DNA of 64,000 nucleotides, taken from contig JBANSL010000004.1 in assembly GCA_037127255.1 (NCBI GenBank), positions 9,362,001 through 9,426,000 on the forward strand, read 5' to 3'. The notes below the pieces were generated by a model, which was not told the origin of the DNA, did not search any database, and saw nothing but the letters and a program-made list of their open reading frames with translations. A program made the translations under genes and the position numbers. The stretch is from Persicaria tinctoria (lineage: Eukaryota > Streptophyta > Magnoliopsida > Caryophyllales > Polygonaceae). Below, piece after piece: positions 23,834 to 35,449 of this stretch (its first letter is position 1; each line of letters begins with the position of its first letter).

Positions 23834-24339
23834 AACATCATTCTCAACATAGTCCCCGGATAGGAAATAAGGTAAAGAATTGCAATATTTAGATCATGTG
23901 GAGCAATAATTGAAATAAGGCATAATATAGCTCTTGTGGTGCATAAGCATAGGTAATGCTAGGATATGTAAACAATATGAGCATTATATGGAAATATAAA
24001 GTCCTTCATCCTCTTATCATGCAACATGTCAAAAGCAACTTCAAATTTTACCTCCTTTCATGGTTTTCAAGAAATAATGCACTTCATTGTGACTTCCCTT
24101 TATTAGGCAATTTCATGTTATATCTCTAATAAATCAAATTTTGCATAGTCGAGTTCAATATAAGCTTCCAAGACACTATTTCTTTGAACAATTTACAAGC
24201 ATTGAGAGATGTCTCATAAAACTTTGAGTCTAGCAATTATGCACAAAATTAAAATTTTACTCAAAATTCACCATGTAAATTTACCATATAAAACCAAAAG
24301 CAATAATAAAACATAAATAAGTAATATTAAGCTCTTCCC

Positions 24340-25800
24340 CCCACCCCATATTTAAAATATACAGTGTCCCCACTGTATAAACTAAAATAAAAACAAGGGT
24401 AAAGGAAGGAACTCACCGAATAACGCGTCGTAGAGTCAAAACAGGGCAGTCGAGTAAATGTGCTAGTCGACGTCGAGTAGGCGTGGTCGACGTCAAGTAC
24501 AGATCTGCTGCGTCAAGTGAAAGATGAAGTCGAGGATGCTCCTGGGTGGTCGATGTCGAGTGGCCTACTCGACGTCGAGGACGGTGTTGTACTCGGTCCT
24601 CTTCGTAGTCGATCTCGACTTGGCCTAGTCGATTTCAACTGCTAGCAGGGACTTCTTCTTTCTCTCTTTGCGATCCTTTATGCTTCTCAACCTAAAAATG
24701 TTAGATTTTCACACGAAGACAAGACCTTCCATATGAAGCATTCAAAACAAAAAACAAAAACAAATAAAACCAAAACCAAAAGTTTCAAAGTCCAAAAATT
24801 CAAAAGTTTTATGTACATGCTCTAGATTTTAGAGTCGCTAGGCCGACTTCTCCATTAAGCATTAGCATGACTCATCTTTGTCCGAAGGTATAGGTGGGTC
24901 TGGTGGTTCCTCCGATGGTGGAAAGCGTGGAATGTCATCCGGGGGCATCATGTGAAGAAGCTTAAACCTCCCCGAGTGAACGCTCCATGTCTTCACCCAT
25001 TCATCTTCATGGGCTCCAGCTGGCATGCATAAAGGAAGATATAAAGAAAATATACATACCTCATCATTATACCTCTTCCGCTTCATTGGTTGATTTGTTT
25101 GCGCGTCTCCACCACAGCAAAACGGTGGAATGGGAAGAGATATTTCCACCTCATCATGCGGAGCTTCATGCCACTTTGCTGTGGATAAAATCCTTCTTCC
25201 ATAGATAGATCTTGATAGAACATGATGGATCCAGCCTTGCTTCGTGTCCAATTATGCTCGGAATGGCCCAACAGTCTCGCGGCCCAAAATCGCGTAGTCG
25301 ACCTCGACAAAGCCTGGTCGACTTCGAGTAATCCTCAGCTTGTCGATCTGGTTCTCTTCGTCGAGCTCGGGTCAGGTTCAATTCTGGTCGACGTCGAGTA
25401 CGGCTCGTGCTCCATCTCGTCCTCTAGAGCAAACGTCGGGCAAAAGTTGGTCGACTTCGAGTAACTCTGTTGGCTTTCAGCATTCTGCTCCGTTCTTGAA
25501 ACGCACTTTCCTGAGTTCTCATTTTTCGGATTGATGCATATGGGCATGAGTTGGAAAGCTCTTTTCGAGGGCTACAACTTTCATGAAGACATCAAAGCTT
25601 GATTCAGAATGATGGATGTCGAAATATGGGCTTTTCTCCAGCTGCACCATCCTTAGCTTCTTCATGACTTTCTTTTAAGCTCCAAAGTGCGCCCGATTTC
25701 TGCGAAATTAAACAGAAACTAGTGTAGACCTCCATAATAGGCAAATAAGCGTAAACTACATAAATTTTGTATTATTCTAACCCAAATGCATGAAATGCAT
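24340..25800 (-). mobile_element. Reverse-oriented gypsy-like fragment with polypurine tract
   Basis: Read on the minus strand, a G-rich tract (ggggtggggggaagagc, plus 24331-24352) is preceded by acagtggggacactgta. This is the same kind of signal as in front of the polypurine tract at 19.9 kb. Further upstream (24.45-24.65 and 25.28-25.47 kb) the sequence is crowded with GTCGAC-TCGAGTA-like words. LTRs were not identified, so both ends are approximate. Confidence 0.45.
24862..25251 (-). pseudogene. Unrecognised open frame within gypsy-like fragment, 129 aa
   Basis: The frame encodes a 129-aa sequence with a Pro/acidic C terminus (PPDDIPRFPPSEEPPDPP) and no motif I recognise. It sits upstream of a minus-strand polypurine-like tract and has the same relative position as the frame at 17617-18372. 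It is therefore likely a retrotransposon leftover. A host function is not supported. Confidence 0.35.
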
Positions 25801-27339
25801 GCAGAAATCGATATAAGAGTCAATATAAAACATGGCACAAAACATGGACATCAAAATTCATGTTTACAACTAGTCACCTGTGAAGGAAAAGAAAAGAAAG
25901 TTGACTACCAACAAGGTGTTGTTGATCATAGAAATTCATCATAAACTCTACATAAGAAGCTCATGCTGTCACATTTGATTACCTTGGAAGGATCACTTTC
26001 ACATAATTCTTCAAGGCATATGCTACAAGCATCATCACATATACCTACAATAGACATCACACTAAAACAGGAGTGTAACCTACAGTAGTCACTCCTACTA
26101 AATTATACTCTATAATTCTAAGTAAATCTAAGAAAACTGTACGCATCGGCATTCCCAGGTCATTCAGCCTGTAATGAGCAACTGACCTAACCCTACATTC
26201 CATCATTCATTTGACGAGTGATCAAGCAATTTTCCAATGAATCAATAAAACAATAAGTAACAAGAGATTGCCAACCAAGAATACAAAATCTACACATTTT
26301 GATGTCCCTAACAGATATTTCTGTCGCACCTATAGCTTCATGGAAACCCTAACTAAACATTATTACAGATTTATAGGTAATCCAGTTCTATACTGTGACA
26401 CCAGATCCACATATACCGTGTAAATGTCTGCATAATGAAATATAATATTACCTCAATGAAAGCCTTCAAAACCCACAAGAATGCCAATATCAGTAACTTT
26501 AAGAACAGGTACCCTAGCAGTGGATATTAACTGAACATTTTTCACCAACTGTTTATCTGCATCATAGAAATGCCAAAATTGTAAGAATAACCCACTTTGT
26601 GAGATTGTCACTTGCTCTAAGCTACAAATATTTAATAATAAAGCATTTGAGAGGAAACAATGCTCAGATTGTCCAAAATACAAGTATAAAAGAGTGAAAA
26701 TACTTGAGAAAGAAATCACATACATGTCACCTAAATTCAGAATTGCTGCTTAACAGTGGCAAAAAAAAAATCACATCATACTATCTTACTTCAACCTCTA
26801 GTTGATCTCCTTGATATTGATTTAACCTAAGGCCACCTAATCACAATTCGAAAAGAAAAAAAATACTTCAGCTCTAAGGCACTCAAACCCAACTGCCTTG
26901 CTTGAGACCTAAAATTTTCGGACCCTACAAAAAAAAAAAAAACCCAAATTTTAGGACCCCTTAACCTTAAAATTTATAATTTGAAATTCGAATGTTTGAA
27001 GCTCAATTTCACACCCTAGATCACTAATCCACTAATCCACCCAATAAGAACTAAATTGATAGGTAGAACATGGAACTTTCGAGGGATGCAATTCAAAAAT
27101 TTTTAAATCTTAAAACCAACCTTAAATTGCAGCCCACCACCACCAACCGAGTCTCCACACCACCGCCATCCACCGGCTGCGCCTGCGCTGCCGCCGCTGC
27201 TCTCACTCCCGTCGCCGGCCACCACCCTGAGGTACTCTGCCTCCCCTTGCTATCGGTCTCTCCTCCCTCTGTGAGACCCTTCTCCATCTTCTCAATCCTT
27301 CGAACGACATTTATGTTTCAATATAGGTATTTGTGAAAA
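25801..27339. other. Interior of MULE-2, right flank: no gene recognised
   Basis: AT-rich DNA. A GC-rich stretch at 27130-27260 just inside the right terminus resembles the GC-rich subterminal stretches of MULE-1. No domain is seen in the short frames. Confidence 0.4.
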
Positions 27340-27532
27340 TAATCCACAATTTTTGTTAATATTACACTACTCACCCGCATATAACTTGAAAACCACGATT
27401 TTTGGAGAAAGTCAAACTTTTGGGTGCGAGACAAAAAATTTCGAAACCTCAGGGTTACCAGCCAAAATATCTAAAACTCGTATTTACCACACGAATTACG
27501 CGAAACCTCAGGGTTACCTCGCGAAATTTTCG

Positions 27533-27541
27533 TTAAATATT
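27533..27541. repeat. Target-site duplication of MULE-2, right copy
   Basis: TTAAATATT, 8 of 9 positions identical to 14907-14915. Confidence 0.75.
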
Positions 27542-27715
27542 TCTTGAGAACAAAAATGTCTCATGTGCCCCGAGAAGGGAACAAAGTGGTAGACAAGGTT
27601 ACACATTTTAGCCACTCTTTTTCTAGGGACGCACTAACATCAAACAAAGATCTTATTGATCTCATCCGAAAAGAATGCTATCGACTATGTTCAACCAACC
27701 GAATTTTTACTCTAT
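27542..27715 (+). pseudogene. LINE RNase H remainder, split off by MULE-2
   Basis: The frame reading SHVPREGNKVVDKV matches the end of the LINE RNase H domain, where the last catalytic Asp follows a REGN or REAN motif. It continues the domain that is cut at 14915. The join through the duplicated 9-bp site keeps a plausible reading frame. A half Stowaway copy follows at 27720-27838. Confidence 0.72.
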
Positions 27716-27719
27716 AAAA

Positions 27720-27838
27720 AAAAATTAAGTATGAATTTATAAAAACAAATGTAAAAAAAGTTTATATTTTATATAGTTTTTATCATTATAAAAAAGCGTG
27801 CATTAATAGTAAACGACAAGTTTTAATTAACAAAGGGA
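27720..27838. repeat. Stowaway MITE, right half only
   Basis: The part from aagtatgaatttataaaaac to aattaacaaagggag matches the right arm of the copy at 35929-36165. The left arm is missing. Confidence 0.65.
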
Positions 27839-28235
27839 GTATATAATAAGGATACATGGAAGTGATTCTATGTTGATCGGAGAAGAGGCAAATAAAGAGA
27901 ATTAAGTGAAAGTATGAGTGTTCTTAGAAACTGTAAGAATGATGGTACAAAGTTCCCTATTAAAAGGGATAGTAAAGCTATTGCTATATGATACCCTTTC
28001 GAGCTATAAAGTCGGCTACTTGATTCGCTATCTCTAACCAAGTTACCCTTGAAATGTCAGAAAGATTTACTACAAACCATCAGGATGTTTGTCAGAAAGA
28101 TTCGCTATCTCTAACCAAGCTATCTCTAACCAAGTTACCCTTCCGAGCTAGAAAGATTTACTAGAAACTGTTTTTTTTTACATGCAGGATGTCTGGAACA
28201 TTTAATCACAAATTACTTATAAAGAAAACAACATT

Positions 28236-28590
28236 TTGATAGCCCAACCAATTGAGTGTAAATTGAAAGTGAATTTTGAGTGGCTACCATGGAGCTGTAG
28301 CAGATGTTGTTGCTTTGGACACATTGAGACCTCGTGCCCGAGGTTGCCGCAGAAGAAGGTGCCGGTTGCTGCTGACGTGGACTCGTCTACTGGTGGGGGC
28401 GAGGGTGGTTGTATAAACAAAATGAATAGGGACTGTGTAATAGACTGTAAGGTTGGGGCTGAAGTCCAAACGGAAGAGAAGTGCACAATAGATGTGGGTG
28501 TTGCAATAACCATATCCTCGTGTGGTACTCTGAAGTGGGAAGCAATGATCTGGTTGCTGACGGGATGAAAGCACACACGAACTGTGTGAC
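28236..28590 (+). pseudogene. LINE ORF1-like fragment with CCHC-type zinc knuckle
   Basis: The translation contains FEWLPWSCSRCCCFGHIETSC, matching the Trp-x-Pro followed by CxxCxxFGHxxxxC knuckle at the end of the conserved domain in plant L1 ORF1 (gag-like RNA-binding) proteins. Downstream frames (to about 29050) are Lys/Glu/Gly-rich and could be the variable ORF1 tail. No start or upstream domain is seen, so it is a relic. Confidence 0.65.
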
Positions 28591-30309
28591 TACCCAAACA
28601 GATTTTTCACAAGAAGAGGGGGAGACCGGAAGTGAACATCCTGTGTTGCCCCCACCAAAAGGTGGGCTTACGAGGATAAGGAAGACGACGAGCTTAAGGC
28701 GGATCCGATTTCTTCTAAAATGTGCGTTGCACTCGTGGCAACAACATGGGCAAAGGACTCAGGCATCACAACTACGAAGGGTGGCCGTATGAGGATTAGT
28801 AGCTACAAAATGCCTCCTCCTAAGCACTGGCAGGATGAGGGAGGGGTTAGGAAAAGGGAGCTACTTTCTCCGAGGCACGTCGAATTGCATCCCCAGGGAC
28901 ATCCGAGTCTCATTGACTTTGGACGAGCTTTATGGTGCACTTTCCGCTATAAAGGATCCAAATTCGGGGGACAGGGTTGCTAGGTATTTTGCTCAAATCT
29001 CGGAAAATGAGGAGGGGTCTTCGGATGATGAATCTTATCATCCGGGTTGAATGGGTGGATTTAGCTGATCGAGTGGGCTGTCGTTGGCGGGGAGAGGTGC
29101 TGGGTGCACCCCTGTCATAAGTTGTTGTTTGGTGTATGCTACTACGCTTTCCCTGTCAAAACGTCTAGTTCACTAGAGAGCCGATTAAGGTGTTTCTTGT
29201 GTGTGGGCCGCCGGGTTATATTGAGCCGGTTAAGGTGTGTTAGTGTGGGCTGATTTAAAATTTGAGCCGGCTAAATATGTGGGCCGGTGGGTCCATGTCT
29301 TTGCAATGGGCCACAAATGGAATTGGGCTAATTTTCCCCCTTTTGGATTCTATTATCCGATGATGATCTAGGCCTTTTGTTTAGCATATATCACTGAAGT
29401 CGTTTGTTCCCGTATATATGTTAAACTACTATTTGGTACCCGCGCGGACGCGTTTTGTAAATAAAATTATATTTTATTATGTTTGTTTGAAATATTTGTT
29501 TATTAAATTTTATGCTTGAAATATTTTAATAAAACATTCAATCAATTATAAAATAAATTAAAGTAAAATCTTGTTAGATGAAATTGAATATACAACTAAG
29601 AGGTTAATTTCAATGTGTCACTTACTCGTATAGTCTAAACCTTTTTAATCGTATCTAAAACGGGATAATCCATGGAATGTATGTCACATATACATTGGAT
29701 TTAGTTAAAACGGTTGAATATTTATAAAAATCCTAATTAAAATATAAAGTTATATTAGATAAATTATTTGATCTAAAAAGATAATTTTTTTTCATAAACA
29801 ACATTCCAACCTTCCTCAACCCAAAAAAAAAACAGTCCAAGCATTTCCACGATGGATCAAAATTCTGCAATTCTGCACTTTACTAATCCATCGCATGCTC
29901 CATGAATGAAAACAAAAATTGGGCTCTTTGACTTATTTCCCTCCATTTTATTCTTATTTGCAAAATGGGGTAGCAAAATGTGGGAATGCCTGTGTCACAC
30001 CTTCCTCTAATAAACCCCCAAAACTTAACAAAAACTTTGCACTCCTTATTCAAAGGAAATTTGTCCCAACTACCCTGTCCGCTTCCTAAGTTTTAATAAT
30101 TTGTTTTCTATCTAATTAAGATATATGATTGAATATTAAAAAAAAAACTATTTAAAGCACCTTGTGTGGATTTTTTAATATTAATGCATTTGACATTAAA
30201 AAAAATGTATAAAATATGTTTTCTACTGCATTAAACTTGATACCTTAACTAATAACTACCAATATGAACCACTAAATATTTTTAAATTAAATAAAATTTA
30301 AGTACGTAC

Positions 30310-30312
<3 letters not shown>

Positions 30313-30353
<41 letters not shown>
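30313..30353. repeat. (TA)n microsatellite
   Basis: About 20 uninterrupted TA units. Confidence 0.95.
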
Positions 30354-30357
<4 letters not shown>

Positions 30358-30850
30358 GCATTTGATATTTAAAAAAAATACTCATCATATCTTTGTTTTT
30401 TTACATGATAGTTTATAAATATAGATATCGAGATGTTATATATATATATCTACATGATAAGGTTATATAATATAGATATATTCTCTCCATATCTTCGTAA
30501 CTTTTATAAGAGATAATCTATCACAATTAGTAAATATAGGTATTTAGATATTAGATAAGATTTTGTTAGGGAATTTGAAAATTGGCTAATTAATCTAAAA
30601 TCGGATCTTTGTTTTTAATGGAACAATTGATATTGAATTCAATTTTGTGAAATCTTATCTGAAACATATATTGCTTCCAAAAAGGTTATTTTTTTTATAA
30701 CCCTTCCAAAAAGGTGACGGGATGCATATTAATCAAATAAGTAGAATTTGAGTTGAAAGATTATGAGATAAAATTTTATCTCATTGAATATAAAATGATT
30801 ATTAATTTAAACTATTCATTTAAGTTATTGTCAATGGAATTAGGGTGAAC

Positions 30851-30962
30851 CCATATGATGATCTGTGATTTTGGTAAATAAAATTTTGTATCTTTAAAAA
30901 TTTTCTCCCATATGGCGATATGTGATTTTGGTAAATAAAATTTTGTATCTTTAAAATTTTTC
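30851..30962. repeat. 57-bp tandem duplication
   Basis: Two units starting at 30851 and 30908 share gtgattttggtaaataaa and the following ttttgtatctttaaaa with few differences. Confidence 0.85.
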
Positions 30963-31600
30963 TTACTATATAGTAGTACATATTCACTATTTAACTTTTA
31001 ATAAAAGATTAATTTACGTTACGAAACATTCAATATATATATATATATATATATATAATATTTTTAACACTTAAATTTTGACTTATTCACCAATATATAC
31101 TTTTAAATTAATGTATTAAATAATGATGTGTTAGGGGTACAATTAATTTTTATATATCTATTTTCAAAACCTATCATTTTACTATGAGTTATTTTATAAA
31201 TATTATATTTTGAATTATTTTATAAACCTATCATTGCCAATACCGTAGCATACCACTTTACATGTATTATTTAAGGTCATTCCTACTTTTACTCTCAAGT
31301 GATCAAGTCTTGCCTAATTAATCCGACATAAACATAAGCAAAAAAAAAAAAAATCAGGATAAATAAACAAACAAATACCAAGGAAATCAAAATTAAAATA
31401 AATGAGTTTCAAAGATAAACTCAAAGCAACTATATATTTTTTTTAGTTTAACCTTCAAACAAACATTAGCAAAATCTTCAAACAAACAAATAAAATAATC
31501 TCGTTTAATCCAGAAAATTCCGTGGCAGCAAGGTCGCTCCAGCGGTCTCTGTTTTAGTATTTTATATAGATATAGATAGATATAGATATATAGATATTAG

Positions 31601-32849
31601 GCTTGCCTAGTCATTTTATTCGGATCTTATTGTCTAAAAGGGGGTGGCGGGTAGAAAAATAGCGGAGCGACTGTAGTGGGTAGTATTTTTTTATTTTTTT
31701 TTGATTTGGGAGGAATTCGACGTACCGGACAGGCCCAGCGAGTCGATAGGCCGAATAAATCGGCGACGAACAACCCGTCAAATAAGCTGAAGACATAAAA
31801 CAACAAAAATGCGAAACCACTAAAACACGAGGGTGAAGTTATAGGCGAAGACTAGCACAAATGATGAAGGAACAGGAGCGATGTGCACAACTCATATGTC
31901 ATTTCTTGTCATGTCTCTGTAGTGGGTAGTATTTATCCATCACTTTCTTTTTTGTAACTAGAGAGACCCCTCTGGGTCTGTTTCCTCCTCATGGAGATAT
32001 TTATATATTTACCAGTTCAGGGGAAATCGTGAGAAATAAGTGAAAAAGTGTGGAGATTAATAACAACACGTGAGTTTTCAATAACGACGAAGAAGAAGAG
32101 AGACAGTGAACTAGGTATGTGCATACTTGCAGAGACATGACAAGAAATGTTCTTGTAAATAAAGCGTTGCTTGATTCATTATGACGACAAGAGTTAGGAT
32201 TGAGCGGTTGATACGAGTAAACTTATATGCTTGGCTTTTTTTAATTGTTATTAATTAGGGTTAAAAATGTACATTTATGGTAATTTATCTAGACTCGGGG
32301 GTGTTGAGGTGTTCGGACGCCTGGATTCTGGGTGCCGAGGTGAACGAACGCCTGGGCTTTGGAGTGCCGAGATACTCGATTTGTAACTGGTTAATTGTCT
32401 AGAGAGATCAACACCTAAATCATTTTTTCAAATGCCAGTACAGGGAGATAGTTTGGGAAGTAGCAAAATAGATAGAGGTCGTTTTCCTGGTGACGTTTAG
32501 CAACACGTTTTCAATTGTTCTTCAACAATGCCCAAATTGAATTAGTATACTACGGAGTGTTTTTAATATAATACAGTACACACATTATTACACTCCCATA
32601 GGAATTACTACTATAATTTCCTTAAAATGATCAGCAACCCTCTAGTATAAAATTCAATCAAACCCTTTTTTTTGTTGCATATATTTTCATAATTCGTAAA
32701 TCGAGAACTGAATATTCTTAACTCAATAATACCTCCTATCAACAATACAGTATAATAATTTTTATTTTTCAGCACGTATTTCAATAATTAAGCTAAAAAC
32801 TACTGTAATGATTTTTTTCAACACTTAACTTGAGAAAAAATAGGGTCTT
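31601..32849. other. Intergenic, with an inverted repeat, no gene recognised
   Basis: A perfect 20-bp inverted repeat is present (31900-31919 versus 32130-32149). The phrase gtagtgggtagtattt occurs twice (about 31675 and 31919). No coding signal is seen. Confidence 0.4.
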
Positions 32850-33589
32850 GTTAGATACACCGCAAATTGTAATTAAGGATTTGCACGTCCTTATTGACAT
32901 ACATGCACGTCGTTAACAATGTGCAAGTGTGGAATTGTGCATGTCGACTAGCAAACTAGGGTTTGCACGTCGAAAATAACGTGCAAATACTAGTTAGGGT
33001 TTCGCGTTTAGGGTTTAGGGTTTTCCGAGGGTTTTTTAACGTTAATTGAAAGAAATTGAAGGGTTTAGCTAGTGGGGTTTAAGGATTTAGGGTCTAATTA
33101 AATGGCAAGCAATAATTGTTAAGGTTTTCATAAGGATAATGTGCGAATAATGTTACAATGAACGGAATTAAAAGGTTTACATCAATAATTTTAATAAACT
33201 GGTGGAATAAAATCTAGGAAAAGGGTAAAGGGCGATCGGACTCGACACGTAAGGCTCGAAATCTCTCAAACTGAGCTTGAAATGGAGCATCCTATCCTTC
33301 GACGCTCGGTTGATGATGTGCGACCCATTCTGGCGCAGTCATCGGAATAGGAGCGTTAGGACGCAACCAGATCTATGAGAACGAAAAATTAGAGTTAGAG
33401 TATTGACATATAGATGAAAAGCAAGAATAGGTAATAAAATAAGACGTTTGAAGTCGTACCGTGGTAAAATGGTCTTGGTTTCCGATGCAGGCTAAACCAA
33501 GGGTTGCTGATTGATGGTTGTTAGCAGGTGTCGGCGAGGTCATGGGGAGACATGTGAACGGATGATGCCAAGCTAGGACGACGAGAGGA

Positions 33590-34767
33590 ATCTAATATAC
33601 CTCTGCAAACATTAAACCCATGATGGGTAGCTCTATCCACCGTCTCCTATCACCATGCACAGGTCCCGTCCATCTCTGGTAGTCGACGAACTGCTGGAAT
33701 GGGTACCCTCCCATATAACAACCGGCGTAGAGATCGATGGGCGTGATCCTCCAAGTGATTGCATAATAACGTTTTGAGTTCCAGGAAAGCAGACTCGTCG
33801 ATCGGTGATGTCAATGACGCCAAAGCACGGTAGCCACAATGACCATCTCCAATAGTGTCCCTCACACCCTCAATATGACCGAGCATGAAGGGATCAACGT
33901 TGTTTCGACCCCAGTTGAACCCTCCGAACACATCATCACGTCCACGTCAAGCTGAGGTCGCTTGTGGAAGATGTCGACCAGCATTTCGAGCAGCACGTGC
34001 TTCTTCTCTCTCAAATCTTTCCCTTAATTCCTCGTATGACAACGGGTTGGTTCTGCAAGCATTCCTCGACCCCGAGGCCTCCCTTTCCTTCGGATGTTTG
34101 CAGATGAGGGTGGGGGGAGCTCATCGTCGCATACATCATTGGAAGTCGTGTATGAAGATGACAACTCATAGGGCAGTGTGGTGTCGTCGTTGTCAGTCCA
34201 TGACAAATCCATCCAGAACAGTTGGATGTTCTCGGCGGGTATCGGAGTACCGGAACTGACGTATGCCTGAATCTCATGGACACATGGGATCCCGTAACAA
34301 ACCCTCCAATGTCGGTCTGTGCATTCCGGAGGAATGTTTTGGTTCACGACATCCTGCCACATCTTGTACAGATAATCGAAACACTTTTTAGAGATTAAAG
34401 TATTTACCTCATCAAAACGGTTGACTTTATACGCCGTTGTAGGCCACTTGAAGCAGTCGATCTCCAAAGTAGTTTGCAGCTCATGCAGTTGACAATCGTT
34501 GACTCTATGGATTGCATCGATCACGATGCGAAAGTCACCAGTCTATGAGTGCAATGCCTCCTTCAGAACCTTGTGTTGACCCTCAACTATGTACACATTG
34601 AAGTGCATACCACTAAATGTTTGATGCCATATCATATTGTAATGGGAGATATGAAGTAAGGTGTACCTGTTTGTCGTACGGGTGCCGAGATGGAAGACAT
34701 TATCTACGTAGCATCGTACGATGTTCCTGCTGTACGGAAGCCACACTGTCTCTAAATACGCCACCAC
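33590..34767 (-). pseudogene. MULE transposase C-terminal part fused to OTU-like protease domain, frameshifted
   Basis: Minus-strand pieces: 34767-34543 has VWLPYSRNIVRCYVDNVFHLGTRTTNRY, the end of the MULE transposase core; 34524-34024 has HWRVCYGIPCVHEI, a SWIM-like zinc ligand motif; 33931-33650 has GDGHCGYRALA, the Cys-containing OTU protease motif; then a shifted frame has WRITPIDLYAGCYMGGYPFQQF and WIELPIMGLMFAEVY. The frameshifts and the absent N terminus, with its DDE residues, mean it cannot be active. In such elements the OTU domain probably acts on ubiquitin or a related modifier, which is inference from the fold. Confidence 0.75.
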
Positions 34768-34874
34768 ACCTGGGAATGGGTGTCATGCAACGTGTAGCGC
34801 CCGACGACAGCGTTTGAATGATTCCTCCGACCTCGATTGGAACAACCCCCAACAATTGCTCCAGAAGGTGCCAA

Positions 34875-35360
34875 CGTGGTTTTATTTTAATGTTTTTTTA
34901 ATGACTTTTAATGTTATTTTAATGTCTTTTGATGTATTTTAATATATTTTAATATCTTTTAATATATATTAATCGCTTTTAATGTTTTTTTTTATTTTGT
35001 TTGATTTTTAATGTATTTTTAATGTATTTTAATGTTTTTTAATATAGTTTGTATTTTTTGTACAAACTATATTTGAAACTATAAACATACAAGTAATGTA
35101 TGTTTAGAGTCTATATACTATCAACCCATAAAAACTATATATTATCAATTATAATCTATCAAATTATATTATAAAACTATATTATAATCTATCAAACTAT
35201 ATAACAAATCATGAAACTATCAAACCATGAAACTATAAAATATCAACATATAACAAATCATAAAAACTATATAATATCAATTATAATCTATCAAATTATA
35301 TTATAAAACTATATTATAATCTATCAAACTATATTATAAAACTATAAAACTAAATCAAAT
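34875..35360. repeat. Simple AT-rich tandem repeats
   Basis: Two blocks: TTTTAATGT-like units (34875-35050), then units built on ATTATAATCTATCAAACTAT (35100-35360). They lie where the N-terminal half of the MULE transposase would be expected. Confidence 0.8.
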
Positions 35361-35449
35361 AAAATAAATAATTCAAATAAGCACGTCGTAATTAACGTGC
35401 GGATTTGCGGTGTATATAGCCGAAACAAAAAAATATGAAAAAATTACGT

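Larger units (their letters stand above)
14916..27532. mobile_element. MULE-2: 12.6-kb MULE-like element with nested insertions and a central tRNA-like pair
   Basis: The termini CGGAAATTTCGCG and CGCGAAATTTTCG belong to inverted repeats of about 200 bp (14916-15120, 27340-27532), closely related to MULE-1. The flanking 9-bp sites match at 8 of 9 positions. The interrupted LINE frame outside resumes after the right end, which shows this is one insertion unit. Inside are a decayed Athila-like gypsy region (about 16.0-20.8 kb), the tRNA-like pair (20982-21051 +, 21200-21268 -), LINE-B (21964-23833) and a reverse gypsy fragment (24.3-25.8 kb). Without these, the core would be a few kb, like the other two. 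No MULE transposase is present. Confidence 0.8.
29050..31600. other. AT-rich non-coding region with (TA)n tracts
   Basis: No coding sequence is recognised. It contains a (TA) run at 30313-30353 and another at 31036-31055, plus a 57-bp tandem duplication near 30.85 kb. A sharp change from GC-rich words (ggtacccgcgcggacgcg, 29436-29453) to AT-rich sequence may mark an element edge. I could not find a matching other end. Confidence 0.4.
32850..35420 (-). mobile_element. Decayed MULE with SWIM/transposase and OTU-domain relics
   Basis: The ends share ATACACCGCAAAT as inverted repeats (32855 region and 35409-35420 region), each with cacgtc/gacgtg words inside. On the minus strand lie, in order, a transposase tail, a SWIM zinc-finger-type segment and an OTU domain, the order known from plant OTU-type MULEs. 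The N-terminal half of the transposase is missing, and simple repeats occupy its place (34875-35360). No target duplication was found. Confidence 0.65.
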
